64,000 nt of DNA from Streptomyces sp. ISL-98 (lineage in GTDB: Bacteria; Actinomycetota; Actinomycetes; Streptomycetales; Streptomycetaceae): the NCBI RefSeq assembly GCF_018614055.1, contig NZ_JAGGPB010000050.1, positions 1-64,000 on the forward strand, in the 5' to 3' direction. Position 1 is the first letter of the stretch. Each line of letters begins with the position of its first letter. Made by a program: the position numbers and the translations under genes. Positions 1-8,663 of this stretch are shown here, piece after piece. Under the pieces are notes generated by a model that had not been told where the DNA came from, did not search any database, and saw only the letters and a program-made list of their open reading frames with translations.

Positions 1-53
1 AGTCTTCGATTTCATCGGGCTAGACCAATTACCCGCATAGGTTTCACGCATCG

Positions 54-72
54 GCCGCCCAGGGGGGGCGGC
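54..72. terminator. Hairpin at left edge
   Basis: Seven-base arms GCCGCCC (54-60) and GGGCGGC (66-72) flank a five-base loop. It probably ends a transcript entering from outside the window, just before the secreted-protein gene. Confidence 0.45.
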
Positions 73-84
73 TCGAAAAGAGAG

Positions 85-801
85 GTGCCTCGTGGGCATC
101 GCAACAAGGAAGTGCCTTCTCGCTTCGGCGGCTACTGCGATGATGCTGACGGGTCTGACCACCCGGCGCTAGCAGCAGGCACGGAACCTTCGCCACCCAG
201 CACTTCCGTCGACTCGGAAGAGTCCGTGATTAACACCGCTCCGCCCGCCGAACCGGAAGAGGACGTGACAGACGTCCCCGAAGAGTCCGTCAGTCAGGAA
301 CCCACTGACCCTGGGAACTCTGACGATGAGACGCTCCCCACCCAGAAACCGTCAGATTCACCGGCTGCGGAGTACTGCGGTCCCACACGCGGCGTGTACC
401 GGGCCACCAGCAAGGGCGGCAACAAGCACAAGGGTGTCGGCCCCACCCTGTCCAATTACAACAACACGAGCCGGACAGCAGAGTCGAGATTTGAGTCCGA
501 AATGACGGGCGAAGTCGGTGTTGCTGTAAGCGCAGGCCTCAAGGTGAGCGCAAGTGCCATGGTGGCGGAGATCGAAGGGACCTACAACGTCGATCTCTCA
601 ATGAAGATTACAGCGAAGATGGGTGTTTCGGTCAGGGTTGACACGCCTCCGAGGAAGACCACTAACGCGAAGTTTGGTGTTTTCCGCTTGAAGAACACGG
701 GCAAAAGTTACACGCAATACAGCAACTGCAGTACCTCGGAGAAGAAGACGATCACCAGCTACTCTCCGATCAAGGTCGGCTGGTACTTGTGGGAGTCGTA
801 A
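85..801 (+). CDS. Secreted hypothetical protein with frameshifted signal peptide
   Basis: Family not recognised. The open frame has an acidic Ser/Pro/Glu-rich region (about residues 30-95), then a domain with alternating hydrophobic residues that looks beta-rich. From the GTG at 85 the N-terminus is not a signal peptide. A second GTG at 92, seven bases after the good ribosome site AAGAGAGG (78-85), opens another frame. That frame encodes a classic signal sequence (two Arg/Lys, then a hydrophobic run ending MMLTGLTT) and stops at 170-172. The long frame continues there with PALA-AG, a signal-peptidase site. The two halves fit if the gene carries a one-base deletion or two-base insertion near 158-168. 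The gene is either disrupted for export, depends on frameshifting, or holds a sequencing error. It overlaps the next gene by 13 bases. Confidence 0.55.
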   Translation: MPRGHRNKEVPSRFGGYCDDADGSDHPALAAGTEPSPPSTSVDSEESVINTAPPAEPEEDVTDVPEESVSQEPTDPGNSDDETLPTQKPSDSPAAEYCGPTRGVYRATSKGGNKHKGVGPTLSNYNNTSRTAESRFESEMTGEVGVAVSAGLKVSASAMVAEIEGTYNVDLSMKITAKMGVSVRVDTPPRKTTNAKFGVFRLKNTGKSYTQYSNCSTSEKKTITSYSPIKVGWYLWES

Positions 802-1274
802 GAATCCCACGCGGCCTGATCGCATTCGCAGTGGTGACCGGAGCTTCCGGTTTGCTGGCAAGCTGCACTGACGGCACCCCCGAGGGCACTCCGCGTTCCA
901 GCGCGTCACCCTCGGTTAGCTCATCGGTGACGGCTGAGGCTGGCGCAGAAGGTCCGAAGGAATCGGTTACCAAAGCGCCCGACATCTACGGTGGAAAGGT
1001 CCTTGCCTCTGTCGCTAACGGCAAGGGCAATCAGTCCCTCCCTCTGGAGGGAGGTGTCGGCTCCGGCGAGTTGGCGATTGCTGTGAACTGCCAGGGCAAG
1101 GGGCTCATCAAGATCACCCTGGAACCCGTGGGGTTGAGCTTCCCCCAGGAATGCAAGGCGGGAGAAGTCACAAGCACCTACAACGAGTTCGCGCTCAAGC
1201 GTTCACGCAAGGACGCCTCGGTGAAGGTCGAAGTACCGTCCACAGTCCGCTGGTCCATGACCATCGGGCAGTGA
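789..1274 (+). CDS. Putative lipoprotein
   Basis: Starts at a GTG that overlaps the end of the preceding gene, so the two are translationally coupled. The first 26 residues form a lipoprotein signal peptide: Arg-Pro-Arg-Gly, a hydrophobic core and the lipobox LLASC. A Ser/Thr/Pro/Ala-rich linker (about 27-65) follows, then a small domain of about 90 residues with two cysteines (near NCQG and QECK) that could form a disulfide. No enzymatic motif is visible and the family was not recognised. It should be anchored to the outer face of the membrane, and its coupling with the upstream secreted protein suggests they act together. Confidence 0.7.
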   Translation: MGVVRIPRGLIAFAVVTGASGLLASCTDGTPEGTPRSSASPSVSSSVTAEAGAEGPKESVTKAPDIYGGKVLASVANGKGNQSLPLEGGVGSGELAIAVNCQGKGLIKITLEPVGLSFPQECKAGEVTSTYNEFALKRSRKDASVKVEVPSTVRWSMTIGQ

Positions 1275-1364
1275 CCCAACCGCTGCGTGCTCGATAGTCC
1301 GCGAGTTCGACGAATGCCGGGGTGTTCGTAAGAACATCTGCAAGGGGTGCGTCGCCCAGCGCAC

Positions 1365-1395
1365 GGCAGGTCCCCGGCTCATCCGGGGACCTGCC
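1365..1395. terminator. Bidirectional hairpin terminator
   Basis: Perfect 13-bp stem, GGCAGGTCCCCGG (1365-1377) against CCGGGGACCTGCC (1383-1395), with a five-base loop. It lies between the convergent lipoprotein gene (ends 1274) and creatininase gene (ends 1494). No gene was seen in the rest of 1275-1493. Confidence 0.75.
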
Positions 1396-1493
1396 ATGTT
1401 CGGATTTCATGCATTCCCGCGCGCGACGGTCCAGTCCGCGACGTATGGCACAAGTCAAGCAGTGTTCATAGTTTTTAAGTGGGCGGCGAGCCA

Positions 1494-2225
1494 TCAGTCC
1501 TTGGTGATCACAGCAATGTGAGCGCGGACCGACTCGGAGAAGCTCTCCAAGAGGGCCTTGCCCTTGGCGGCGGTGGCCAACGACGGCTGGCCGATGATCC
1601 CGTTCGTGGTGTACCCGGCCATGCCCATGGTGAGCAGATGCGGGCGACTGGGTGCCGAGTGGTCGTCCTGCTCGATGCCCTCACGGACAAGGTGAGGCGC
1701 TCCGTGCAGGAGTAGCGATACCTCGAACTCTCCGCCGTGCATGTCATCGGCTCCACTGCTCTCCAGCCCGGCATCTGCTCGGGCCTGGGCCCGGTCCTCG
1801 TGTACCGGGAAAAGAGCGACGCGCGGGCCGTTGACGTTGATCTCCTGGGCGACGTTGGACAGGACGTAGTTGCCACCGTGTCCATTGACGATGACCAGAC
1901 CGGGGACGCCTGACGCTTGGAGTGATCGCCATATGTCGTTGACCACGGCGTAGAGGGTGGCGGCGCTGATGCTGACGGTGCCAGCCATGGGCGCGTGCTC
2001 GTGGGAGCAGGAAACCGTGATGGGCGGCAGAAGGAACAGACCGTGGTCGTCCGCAATCTGCTTCGCGATCAGGCAGGCGATCGCGGTATCAGTGATCAGG
2101 GGTAGATGGTCGCCGTGCTGCTCGAAGCTCCCGACCGGGAGGACCGCAACGGCCGGTCCCCTGCGGTGCTCGTCTCCGGACGTGGCCTGCGTGATCAGAT
2201 CGTCCATGCCCTCAGCTTCCCTCAT
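1494..2225 (-). CDS. Creatininase-family amidohydrolase
   Basis: A 243-residue protein of the usual creatininase length. It shows the family's metal-site motifs: GSFEQHGDHLP (about residues 32-42, Glu35 and His37), Asp46, NGHGGN (114-119) and HGGEFEVS (163-170). The family hydrolyses small amides or lactams on two metal ions; besides creatininase it includes MftE-like peptidases. No other creatinine or mycofactocin gene is present, so the substrate is unknown. It lies 14 bases downstream of the XRE regulator on the same strand and is probably cotranscribed with it, which suggests the regulator controls it. Confidence 0.8.
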   Translation of the reverse strand: MREAEGMDDLITQATSGDEHRRGPAVAVLPVGSFEQHGDHLPLITDTAIACLIAKQIADDHGLFLLPPITVSCSHEHAPMAGTVSISAATLYAVVNDIWRSLQASGVPGLVIVNGHGGNYVLSNVAQEINVNGPRVALFPVHEDRAQARADAGLESSGADDMHGGEFEVSLLLHGAPHLVREGIEQDDHSAPSRPHLLTMGMAGYTTNGIIGQPSLATAAKGKALLESFSESVRAHIAVITKD

Positions 2226-2239
2226 CGCGGCCGGCCCAA

Positions 2240-3553
2240 CTAGGCAGCGAACCGATCACAAACGATCTGAAAGCGCTCAATGAACGTTGCCACAGTGGGC
2301 ATGCTCTGTCGCGACTCTACAGAGCGGGTCACTGCCGCCAACTCGGCAAGTGTCCTGGCTGAGCCCGTATGGGCAACGATCGCAAGGGCCTTTGTGCCGG
2401 CTTCGGCTCCCTGCTCGGGCTCCCCGGCCTTGCTGTATGCACGGGCGAGCCGCGCGAGGTAAACACCCCGGTCGTTGCGGTAGATCTGGGGCAGCGCGGC
2501 GATCTCGCCCTCGAAGATCTGGATGGCCCGCAGCGGGTCGCCGAGATCAATCCAGCAGTTCGCCCGCTGGATCTCGATGTAGGCGGGTGTGCAGTACGAG
2601 GTGTCGAGTGTGCTCACGGGGTCATTCGCAGTGGGTTGTGATGCCAACTCGCGTGCCTCGTCGAACTTGGCGATTGCGGCTTTGAGGTTGCGCTGCAACG
2701 CGTAACCGGTCGCCTCCTGTTGGGCGGCCAATGCGCTGATTCTCGCCGTGAGGTTGGGTACCCGCTGCGCGGCGCGAGCAAGCCCGATGGTCCGCTCTGC
2801 ATTCACCTGTGAGGCGGCCTGGTGGCTCTTGCGGAAGAGCACGTACGACTGCATGTGGTCGTCGGCGGCCTCTTGGGCCCATTCCATCGACCGGTCGGAC
2901 CAGTAGCCGGCAGACCGGAAATCCCCAAGATCTTGGTAGAGCCAGCCGACGAATTCCGCGGTTCGGCTACCGATGCGCAGCAACTCGCGCCGGGTTGAGC
3001 CGTTGGCATCTTCCAACAGATGGTCGATGGTCTTTGCATGGTGGACAACTGTGGCGAGCGGCTGCCGTGCGCCGAAGTAGTTCGCACTCTTGTAGTGCTG
3101 GGGTAACTGGCTCTCGATGAGGGCTGCGGCGAACTCGGGGTCCGCTAGATCGTCGCCGGGGGACGCGACCCACAATTCATCCGCTCCCGGGCCGTGGCTG
3201 GGCAGTCTGGCGGTCAGCGGCGCGGTGGATGGCGGAGTACTTCCGGCCTCCTCCCACTCTCGACGCATGAGGCCGAGCATGTGCCCCGGAATGCGTAAGG
3301 CATCGGCAATCTGAGCGATCTTGTTGAATGTGGTGACGCTGCCCTCGCCGCGTGCCAGAGAACCAACGCGCTCCGGCTTGATGTCGCATTCAGCCGCGAT
3401 CTTCGAATAGCTGATCTTGGCCTCGCTGCGGGCGATACGGAACACGGTGCCGAAGTCGTGAGCTGTGATCGCGGTTCTCACGTCTGCCCGGTTCAGGAAG
3501 CTGCGCGGTAGCGCCGTCGGCGGTTGGTATGCGGTCATACGGTGCCCCGTCAC
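2240..3553 (-). CDS. XRE-family regulator with TPR-like C-terminal region
   Basis: The N-terminal helix-turn-helix (about residues 35-90, around KISYSKIAAECDIKPERVGS) is followed by about 300 mostly helical residues resembling the TPR-like sensor part of Streptomyces XRE regulators. These are cytoplasmic DNA-binding proteins, often next to ATP-binding and DUF397 proteins, as here. The start could also be the ATG at 3538. Two TTA leucine codons lie at 3104-3106 and 3296-3298. In Streptomyces these need the bldA tRNA, so full translation should be tied to late growth. The gene runs into the creatininase gene. Confidence 0.8.
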   Translation of the reverse strand: MTGHRMTAYQPPTALPRSFLNRADVRTAITAHDFGTVFRIARSEAKISYSKIAAECDIKPERVGSLARGEGSVTTFNKIAQIADALRIPGHMLGLMRREWEEAGSTPPSTAPLTARLPSHGPGADELWVASPGDDLADPEFAAALIESQLPQHYKSANYFGARQPLATVVHHAKTIDHLLEDANGSTRRELLRIGSRTAEFVGWLYQDLGDFRSAGYWSDRSMEWAQEAADDHMQSYVLFRKSHQAASQVNAERTIGLARAAQRVPNLTARISALAAQQEATGYALQRNLKAAIAKFDEARELASQPTANDPVSTLDTSYCTPAYIEIQRANCWIDLGDPLRAIQIFEGEIAALPQIYRNDRGVYLARLARAYSKAGEPEQGAEAGTKALAIVAHTGSARTLAELAAVTRSVESRQSMPTVATFIERFQIVCDRFAA

Positions 3554-3721
3554 GCCTGCTGTTGAGAGTGTCGCAATGGCCCGGTCGTCAGCCTACCCAT
3601 GATGGGGATACCCGGCGTGGGGAAGTCAGATCGCTTGCGCCAAAGAAGAGTTGAGAGCTCAAACCCCCGCAACCGCGCGAACGGTCCGGGGGCGTGGCCA
3701 ACGCTTCTAAGGAGCGCCGAC
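3554..3721. promoter_or_regulatory. Divergent promoter region
   Basis: 168 bases separate the leftward XRE gene from the rightward small-gene operon. A ribosome site TAAGGAG lies at about 3707-3713. I saw no clear -35/-10 pair or operator. Confidence 0.35.
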
Positions 3722-4057
3722 ATGCTGAACCCTATCGCCCGTCTTTTCGAACCACTTCTGCGGTTACTGATCCCGCCTGTGGGGCGTCACCGACATCGGG
3801 AAGCAACCCCGAACCCCGTGCCTCTCGTCCGGCGACGTCGGCTGTTGGTCTGCCGTTCTGCGGTGTCTCTCACCTCTCTGCCTTCGCTCGCCGCGTGCCA
3901 CGAAGCATTCGTCAAGTCACGTGAGCAGGTGGCTCATGAGCGGTGGGAGCGTGTGGAACTGCGGTTGCGGCGGGAGCGGCGTCGGGCTCTCTGGCTGGCC
4001 GTGCATGGGGTCGATGTCGGGCCACGTGTGATTCACGGGGTGGCGGTCGTCCGGTGA
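3722..4057 (+). CDS. Small hypothetical protein, TTA-containing
   Basis: 111 residues starting at ATG 3722, preceded by AAGGAG. This start is preferred over the one at 3599, which has no ribosome site. The N-terminus is amphipathic (LFEPLLRLLIPP), the middle is Arg-rich and the end is basic and helical with many Arg/Glu pairs. Family not recognised. A TTA codon at 3764-3766 makes it potentially bldA-dependent, like the divergent XRE gene. The stop overlaps the start of the ATPase gene (GTGA), so the two should be translationally coupled. Confidence 0.6.
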   Translation: MLNPIARLFEPLLRLLIPPVGRHRHREATPNPVPLVRRRRLLVCRSAVSLTSLPSLAACHEAFVKSREQVAHERWERVELRLRRERRRALWLAVHGVDVGPRVIHGVAVVR

Positions 4058-4527
4058 GTGCGGAAAGCGTGCGGCTGTCGGCCGTTGGCGAGCTGCCCTG
4101 CGATGAACCCGCCTTGGGCGGTCTGGTGGTGCTGCGATGGAGCGATGACCCTCGCTGCGTCAGGCAGGCACGAGCCGCGCTGCAAGCGGCCCTGATGCGA
4201 TGGGGCCTATCGGCTGTCGAAGACGCCGCGCTGTTGATCCTGTCCGAGCTGCTGACCAACGCGGGGCGCCACGCCTGCGTACCGGGACAGGACATCGAGA
4301 CCCGCTACCTCTGGATGGTCGGCGGACTGCGCATCGAGGTGCATGACGAGTCGTGCAAGCTGCCGAGCCTGTCCACTCCTGACGACGACCGGGGCAGTGG
4401 ACGCGGACTGTGGCTGGTCGATGCGCTCGCCGACCGGTGGGACGCCGCTGAGCGGGCGGGTTTCGGCAAGGTCGTGTGGGCCGAGCTTTCGGCGCCTGCC
4501 GGGGTTGGTGAGAGTGGTGAGCGGTGA
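4054..4527 (+). CDS. ATP-binding protein, RsbW/SpoIIAB-like (HATPase_c)
   Basis: 157 residues with a GHKL-type ATP-binding fold. The N-box region LILSELLTNAGRHA holds Glu and Asn for ATP/Mg binding, a strand LRIEVHDES forms the G1 region, and RGSGRGLWLVDALADRW forms the G2/G3 lid. The family includes anti-sigma-factor kinases. In Streptomyces many paralogues sit beside XRE regulators and DUF397 proteins in WhiJ-like developmental modules. The start is a GTG overlapping the previous stop. Its likely partners are the XRE regulator (2240-3553) and the DUF397 protein (4933-5142). Confidence 0.75.
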   Translation: MSAESVRLSAVGELPCDEPALGGLVVLRWSDDPRCVRQARAALQAALMRWGLSAVEDAALLILSELLTNAGRHACVPGQDIETRYLWMVGGLRIEVHDESCKLPSLSTPDDDRGSGRGLWLVDALADRWDAAERAGFGKVVWAELSAPAGVGESGER

Positions 4528-4789
4528 CGGGACGGCGCGGGCCGGGACGGTGCTGCGCTTTGCGGATTGGACGCTGAGCCCGGATACCTCGGGCAGTGGA
4601 CCGATCGATGAGGTGGAGTGCACGACGTGTCATGAGACGCCGGAACCGGACCAGCGGGACGCCTTGGAGCGATGGTGTCTGTGGCACGCGGGTCGTACCC
4701 GGCATACCGGGTTCCGGGCCATCACGACTGCGTTCTTCCGTGCGACTTGTCATGAGTCGCTGCCGGAGGTTGCTGATGACGGCGCGTAG
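4517..4789 (+). CDS. Small conserved Streptomyces protein (DUF7848-like)
   Basis: About 90 residues from a GTG inside the end of the ATPase gene; a second GTG at 4514 is possible. The sequence has paired cysteines (ECTTCHE) and an aromatic C-terminal half with RWCLWHAGRTRHTGFR, then another Cys. It resembles a short Streptomyces family often found in these regulatory clusters. The Cys and His residues might bind zinc. No function is assigned. It is translationally coupled to the ATPase. Confidence 0.6.
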   Translation: MSGDGTARAGTVLRFADWTLSPDTSGSGPIDEVECTTCHETPEPDQRDALERWCLWHAGRTRHTGFRAITTAFFRATCHESLPEVADDGA

Positions 4790-4932
4790 GTGGGTGGCGT
4801 CGCTGCTGCTCGCGGCGGCTGCCCCCCGCTGCGCCCCGGCATAAGCCCCCGCCCCAGTGGATGAACACTGCGTGCGGGTTGCACAACGGTGTGGGGACCG
4901 TCTCCCCGCTGTTCGGTGAAGGGACAGGCATC

Positions 4933-5142
4933 ATGACCGATCGGCCGCAGTTCGAGTTTGTCAGTGCAGCAGCCTGCCGTGACGCGAGGGTGGACAACTG
5001 CATGGAGGTGGCGACCAATGTTCCCGGCGTCGTCGCGTTGAGGGAGAGCGCTGCTCCCGGTGTCGTGATCGAGACGACTCCGGAGAAGTGGGCGACCTTT
5101 GTCGAGGCCGTGCGAGGGGGAGAATACGACCTGAGCGCGTGA
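4933..5142 (+). CDS. DUF397 domain protein
   Basis: 69 residues from ATG 4933. It shows DUF397 features: a variable N-terminus, then the CMEVA stretch, a strand GVVALRESAAPG, and an end segment with TPEKWATFVEAVRGGEYD. DUF397 proteins are small partners of XRE regulators in Streptomyces (the BldB/WhiJ network) and are thought to modulate their DNA binding. An upstream in-frame ATG at 4861 would add 24 residues with no family likeness, so the shorter start is preferred. Confidence 0.8.
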   Translation: MTDRPQFEFVSAAACRDARVDNCMEVATNVPGVVALRESAAPGVVIETTPEKWATFVEAVRGGEYDLSA

Positions 5143-5157
5143 CAGAGGAGGCGCACT

Positions 5158-5331
5158 GTGGAGCCCTGCCCCCACTGCGGCAGAGGCAGCACGACGGACC
5201 CTGAGAACGGGCTCTTGTGGTGCTTCGCCTGCCGCTGGTTCTTCCGGATGCTGCCGGAGTCCTGCGTGGGCGGCAGCCGCTTGGAGCGCTTCACGACCAC
5301 CCGCGCCCCCTACTCCGTGCGCAAGCACTGA
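5158..5331 (+). CDS. Small zinc-ribbon protein
   Basis: A 57-residue frame from GTG 5158, preceded by AGAGGAGG (5144-5151), an excellent ribosome site. It has two CxxC-type pairs: CPHC at residues 4-7 and CFAC at about 24-27, separated by 16 residues. This is a treble-clef or zinc-ribbon spacing. The C-terminus is basic. It is the last gene of the small regulatory operon, 15 bases after the DUF397 gene. A role in nucleic-acid or protein binding is likely but not proven. Confidence 0.65.
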   Translation: MEPCPHCGRGSTTDPENGLLWCFACRWFFRMLPESCVGGSRLERFTTTRAPYSVRKH

Positions 5332-5396
5332 GACGCCCTACCGGCCCCGTTCGTGTGTTCCCCCCCGGGTAGTGCACGCGCGGTAGTCACCAAGGC

Positions 5397-5425
5397 GCCC
5401 CGTCCGGTGCGTGACCGGACGGGGC
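5397..5425. terminator. Bidirectional hairpin terminator
   Basis: A 12-bp perfect stem, GCCCCGTCCGGT... with its complement at 5414-5425 and a five-base loop. It separates the small-gene operon (ends 5331) from the ABC permease arriving from the right (ends 5455). Confidence 0.75.
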
Positions 5426-5454
5426 TGCCTCAACGCAGGTACTTACGAGCTGCG

Positions 5455-7923
5455 CTACTCCCGCATGCCCGCCAGCTCCACCGGACGCGTACGCATCGCG
5501 AACAGCGCCGGCAGTACCGCCGACACCACGGCCAGCGTTGCGCAGGCCGCCACGATCAGGCCGATCGTGCTCCAGGGGATGACGATGGGGCTCCAGATCG
5601 TGAGTACGCCCAACGCGCCCCAGATTCCGAGCAGGTTGAGGACGGTCACGGCCAGGCCCAGCACCGCTCCCACACCGACCACCACCAGCGTCTCCGTCGT
5701 GATCAGCCACAGCACCTGGCGCTTGGTCGCTCCGGCCAGTCGCAGGACGGCGAGGTCACGCACCCGGTCGGAGGTTGCCATCACCAGGACGTTGGCGAGT
5801 GCGATGCCGGTGTAGATGAGCGCGATGCCGAGGACCACGATGATGTCCACCTTCATCTGCCTGCTGACCAGCGGGTACGCCGCCTCCAGCCACTCCTCCT
5901 TGGTCGCCACCTGGCCACCGACCGGCTCGACTGCCTTGCGCAGAGCGGCGGATACCGCTGCCGTGTCAGCACCGGACTTCAGCTTTACGTCGATCTCGTC
6001 GACGACCGCGCCCGCGCCGTTGCGCGGGGTGACGTACACACCGTTGTTGCCGGTGCCGTTGCGCATGACCGCGGCGATCGTCAGTGTCTTCTTCGTGCCG
6101 TCGCCCAGCCACACGTCGACCTTCCGGCCGACGGTGTTCACCGCCCACTCCTGGGTGACGATGATGCTGTTGTCGTCCAGATCCGCCGCGTCACCGGCGA
6201 CGACGGGAAGCTTGGCCACGCTCGCGAGCGCCTCGGCATCCGCGACCCGGGTCTCCTCCTGGAGCAGTGCTACGCCCTCCTCCAGCGTGTAGATGGAGGT
6301 GGAGGCGAGCGGCAGCGCGTCGATGCCGTCGATCGCGCGGACGCGGGCCAGTGCGCGCTCGTCGAAGCCGCTCTTGCCGCCGGCCGTGACGATGTAGTCG
6401 GCCGCGGACTGCCCGGCCGACTCACCGGCCTTGGCCTCGCGCACCGTTGCCGCAGCCCCGAACAGCGAGCCCGCGAGCGCGACGGTGACCAGGACCGGCG
6501 CGACGATGGACGCCGTACGGCGCAGGCCTGTCCTGGCGTTCTCGCGTGCCAGCATCGCCGTGGCGCCGGGCAGCCGGGCCGGGAGCCACGTCAGCAGCCG
6601 GATCAGCGGACCGACCAGTACGGGCGCGAAGAACGCGCACGCGGTGATCAGGTAGATGGGCTGCGTGGAGTACGTCTTGCGGTTGAGGGCCTTCTTCGGG
6701 TCGTCGAGCAGACCGAGGACGACGAACGCCACGCCCGCGAGCAGCAGCGTCACACCGAGCACCCAGCGGCCGAACGTCATGACGCGGCTGTCCACGGCCG
6801 CGTCCCGCAGCGCCTCGATCGGCGCGACCTTGCCCGCGCGCCTGCTGGCCGCCCAGACGCCGATCAGCGCGACGATCACGCCGGTCGTGAAGGCGACGTA
6901 ATACGGCCAGGCGTAGTCACCGATGGTGAACCAGGCGGGCGCGACCTCGCCTTCCACCAGCACCTCCGCCAGTCGCGGAGCACCCCAGCCGCCGACCACG
7001 CAGCCCACCGTCGAGGCCAGGACCCCGACACCCACGGCTTCGAGGAGCACCGACCGCCGGATCTGGCGGGGCGTGGCGCCGGCCGTGCGCAGCAGGCCGA
7101 ATTCGCGCCGCCGCTGGGCGACCGCGAACGTGAACGTGGTGGCCACCACGAAAACCGACACGAAGCCGGTGATCGTGCCGCCGAGGCCGAGCAGGATGAG
7201 CGTCTCCATCAGCGCTTCGCTGTCGCGCGTCGGATCCGGGTCGGCGTGCTGGCGGTCGTGGCCGGTCAGCACCTGGACCCCGGCCGCTCCTTCCACGGCC
7301 GCGCGCACCGCGTCGGCGTCGGCGTGCACGACGAGGTTGTCGATGCGCGGCGAGATACGGGCCGCTTCCGCGTCGGTGAAGAACACCGCGGACTCGAAGC
7401 CGCTGCGCGGGACAGTGCCCACGACGGTACGCGTGCCGGAGCCGTCCGTGGTCGCTACGTCGACCCGGTCGCCGACGGCGGCGGTCCCCTCGGCGACGAC
7501 GATCTCGCCGGGTGCCGCCGGAGCGCGTCCCGAGCCGAGGCGGTACGGGGTGAACGCCGCCGCCGACCACGGGTGGCCGACCTGCGCCTCGGACGCGTCG
7601 CCGACGCGCACCGCGAAGCTGCGGTCGGGCACGGTACGCCCGACCTCGGCCAGCTTGCCCGCCAACTCCTTCGGCACGGCGTGGGGTTGGGCCAGCGGCT
7701 TCACGCGCTCACCGATACGGCTCGGCACGCGCAGGGTGTCCGCGCCGCGCACGACGACGGCCGCGGCCCCGAAGCGCACGGTGTCGCGCTCCTTGGCCCC
7801 GAGGGTGGAGGCGAGCGCCAGGCTCATGGTGGCGATGAGTGCGACGCCGAGCATGACGGCGACGAACGTACCGACGAAGGTGACCCAGCGGGTGCGCAGA
7901 CTGCGCAGGACGACGCTCAGCAC
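5455..7923 (-). CDS. ABC transporter permease, FtsX/MacB type
   Basis: 822 residues. A membrane segment at about residues 16-38 is followed by a large extracytoplasmic domain, then FtsX core helices (LLGLGGTITGFVSVFVVATTF onward), a second extracytoplasmic domain (about 520-680), and a final FtsX helix set with IVVLGIALIYTGIALANVLVM. This duplicated layout is typical of actinobacterial MacB-like exporters. The start overlaps the end of the ATPase gene by 7 bases, so they form one two-gene operon. Likely role: extrusion of a lipophilic compound or peptide, or lipoprotein handling. The substrate cannot be read from sequence. Confidence 0.88.
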   Translation of the reverse strand: MLSVVLRSLRTRWVTFVGTFVAVMLGVALIATMSLALASTLGAKERDTVRFGAAAVVVRGADTLRVPSRIGERVKPLAQPHAVPKELAGKLAEVGRTVPDRSFAVRVGDASEAQVGHPWSAAAFTPYRLGSGRAPAAPGEIVVAEGTAAVGDRVDVATTDGSGTRTVVGTVPRSGFESAVFFTDAEAARISPRIDNLVVHADADAVRAAVEGAAGVQVLTGHDRQHADPDPTRDSEALMETLILLGLGGTITGFVSVFVVATTFTFAVAQRRREFGLLRTAGATPRQIRRSVLLEAVGVGVLASTVGCVVGGWGAPRLAEVLVEGEVAPAWFTIGDYAWPYYVAFTTGVIVALIGVWAASRRAGKVAPIEALRDAAVDSRVMTFGRWVLGVTLLLAGVAFVVLGLLDDPKKALNRKTYSTQPIYLITACAFFAPVLVGPLIRLLTWLPARLPGATAMLARENARTGLRRTASIVAPVLVTVALAGSLFGAAATVREAKAGESAGQSAADYIVTAGGKSGFDERALARVRAIDGIDALPLASTSIYTLEEGVALLQEETRVADAEALASVAKLPVVAGDAADLDDNSIIVTQEWAVNTVGRKVDVWLGDGTKKTLTIAAVMRNGTGNNGVYVTPRNGAGAVVDEIDVKLKSGADTAAVSAALRKAVEPVGGQVATKEEWLEAAYPLVSRQMKVDIIVVLGIALIYTGIALANVLVMATSDRVRDLAVLRLAGATKRQVLWLITTETLVVVGVGAVLGLAVTVLNLLGIWGALGVLTIWSPIVIPWSTIGLIVAACATLAVVSAVLPALFAMRTRPVELAGMRE

Positions 7924-8663
7924 GGCGCGGCCTCCAGCTTCGTCATGTGCGCGGCGATGTCCTCGGCGCGGGCGCCGGTCAGTTCGCCGTTGACGCGGCC
8001 GTCGGCGAGGAAGACCACGCGGTCCGCGTAGGAGGCGGCAACAGGGTCGTGGGTGACCATGATGATCGTCTGGCCCTCCCGGTCGACCATCGAGCGGAGC
8101 ATGGTGAGCACTTCGCGGCTGGTCGTGGAGTCCAGCGCACCGGTCGGCTCGTCGCCGAACAGGACCTCGGGACTGGTGATCAGGGCCCGGGCGATCGCCA
8201 CGCGCTGCTGCTGGCCGCCGGACATCTCGGTGGGCCGGTGCTTGGCCCGCTCGGCGAGGCCGACCTGGCCGAGAACCTCCCGGACCCTGGTCCGGGAGGG
8301 GCGGCGGCCCGCGAGGCGCAGCGGCAGCGACACATTCTGCTCGGCCGTCAGCGACGGCAGCAGATTGAACGCCTGGAAAACGAAGCCGATCCGGTCCCGC
8401 CGCAGCAGGGTCAGCTTGGTCTCGCTCAGCTTTGTCAGCTCGGTGCCGCCGACGGTGACCGAGCCCGAAGTGGGCCGGTCAAGACCCGCGGCGCACTGCA
8501 GAAGCGTCGACTTGCCGGACCCCGAAGGACCCATCACAGCGGTGAAGGTGCCCTTGGGAAAGAAGAGAGAGACCTGGTCAAGGGCGGTAACGGCACTGTC
8601 CCCGGACCCATAGACCCTGCTCACGGAGCGCAACTGAATCGCGTCGTTGTTCATGTATTCCAC
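7917..8663 (-). CDS. ABC transporter ATPase, MacB/LolD type
   Basis: 248 residues with Walker A GPSGSGKST (about residues 45-53), Q-loop FVFQAFN, signature MSGGQQQRVAIARAL, Walker B VLFGDEPTGALD and switch MVTHD. It pairs with the FtsX-like permease downstream, which it overlaps. The start may be ATG 8663 (MEYMNND) or the internal ATG at 8654. No dedicated regulator is adjacent; the promoter should lie in 8664-8912. Confidence 0.9.
   Translation of the reverse strand: MEYMNNDAIQLRSVSRVYGSGDSAVTALDQVSLFFPKGTFTAVMGPSGSGKSTLLQCAAGLDRPTSGSVTVGGTELTKLSETKLTLLRRDRIGFVFQAFNLLPSLTAEQNVSLPLRLAGRRPSRTRVREVLGQVGLAERAKHRPTEMSGGQQQRVAIARALITSPEVLFGDEPTGALDSTTSREVLTMLRSMVDREGQTIIMVTHDPVAASYADRVVFLADGRVNGELTGARAEDIAAHMTKLEAAPC

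Noticed and set aside
5353..8031. Long plus-strand frame of 892 residues
   Set aside because: It is antisense to the ABC permease and ATPase, whose motifs are complete. The translation is rich in Arg, Gly, Asp and Gln with no family likeness, as expected for shadows in very GC-rich genes.
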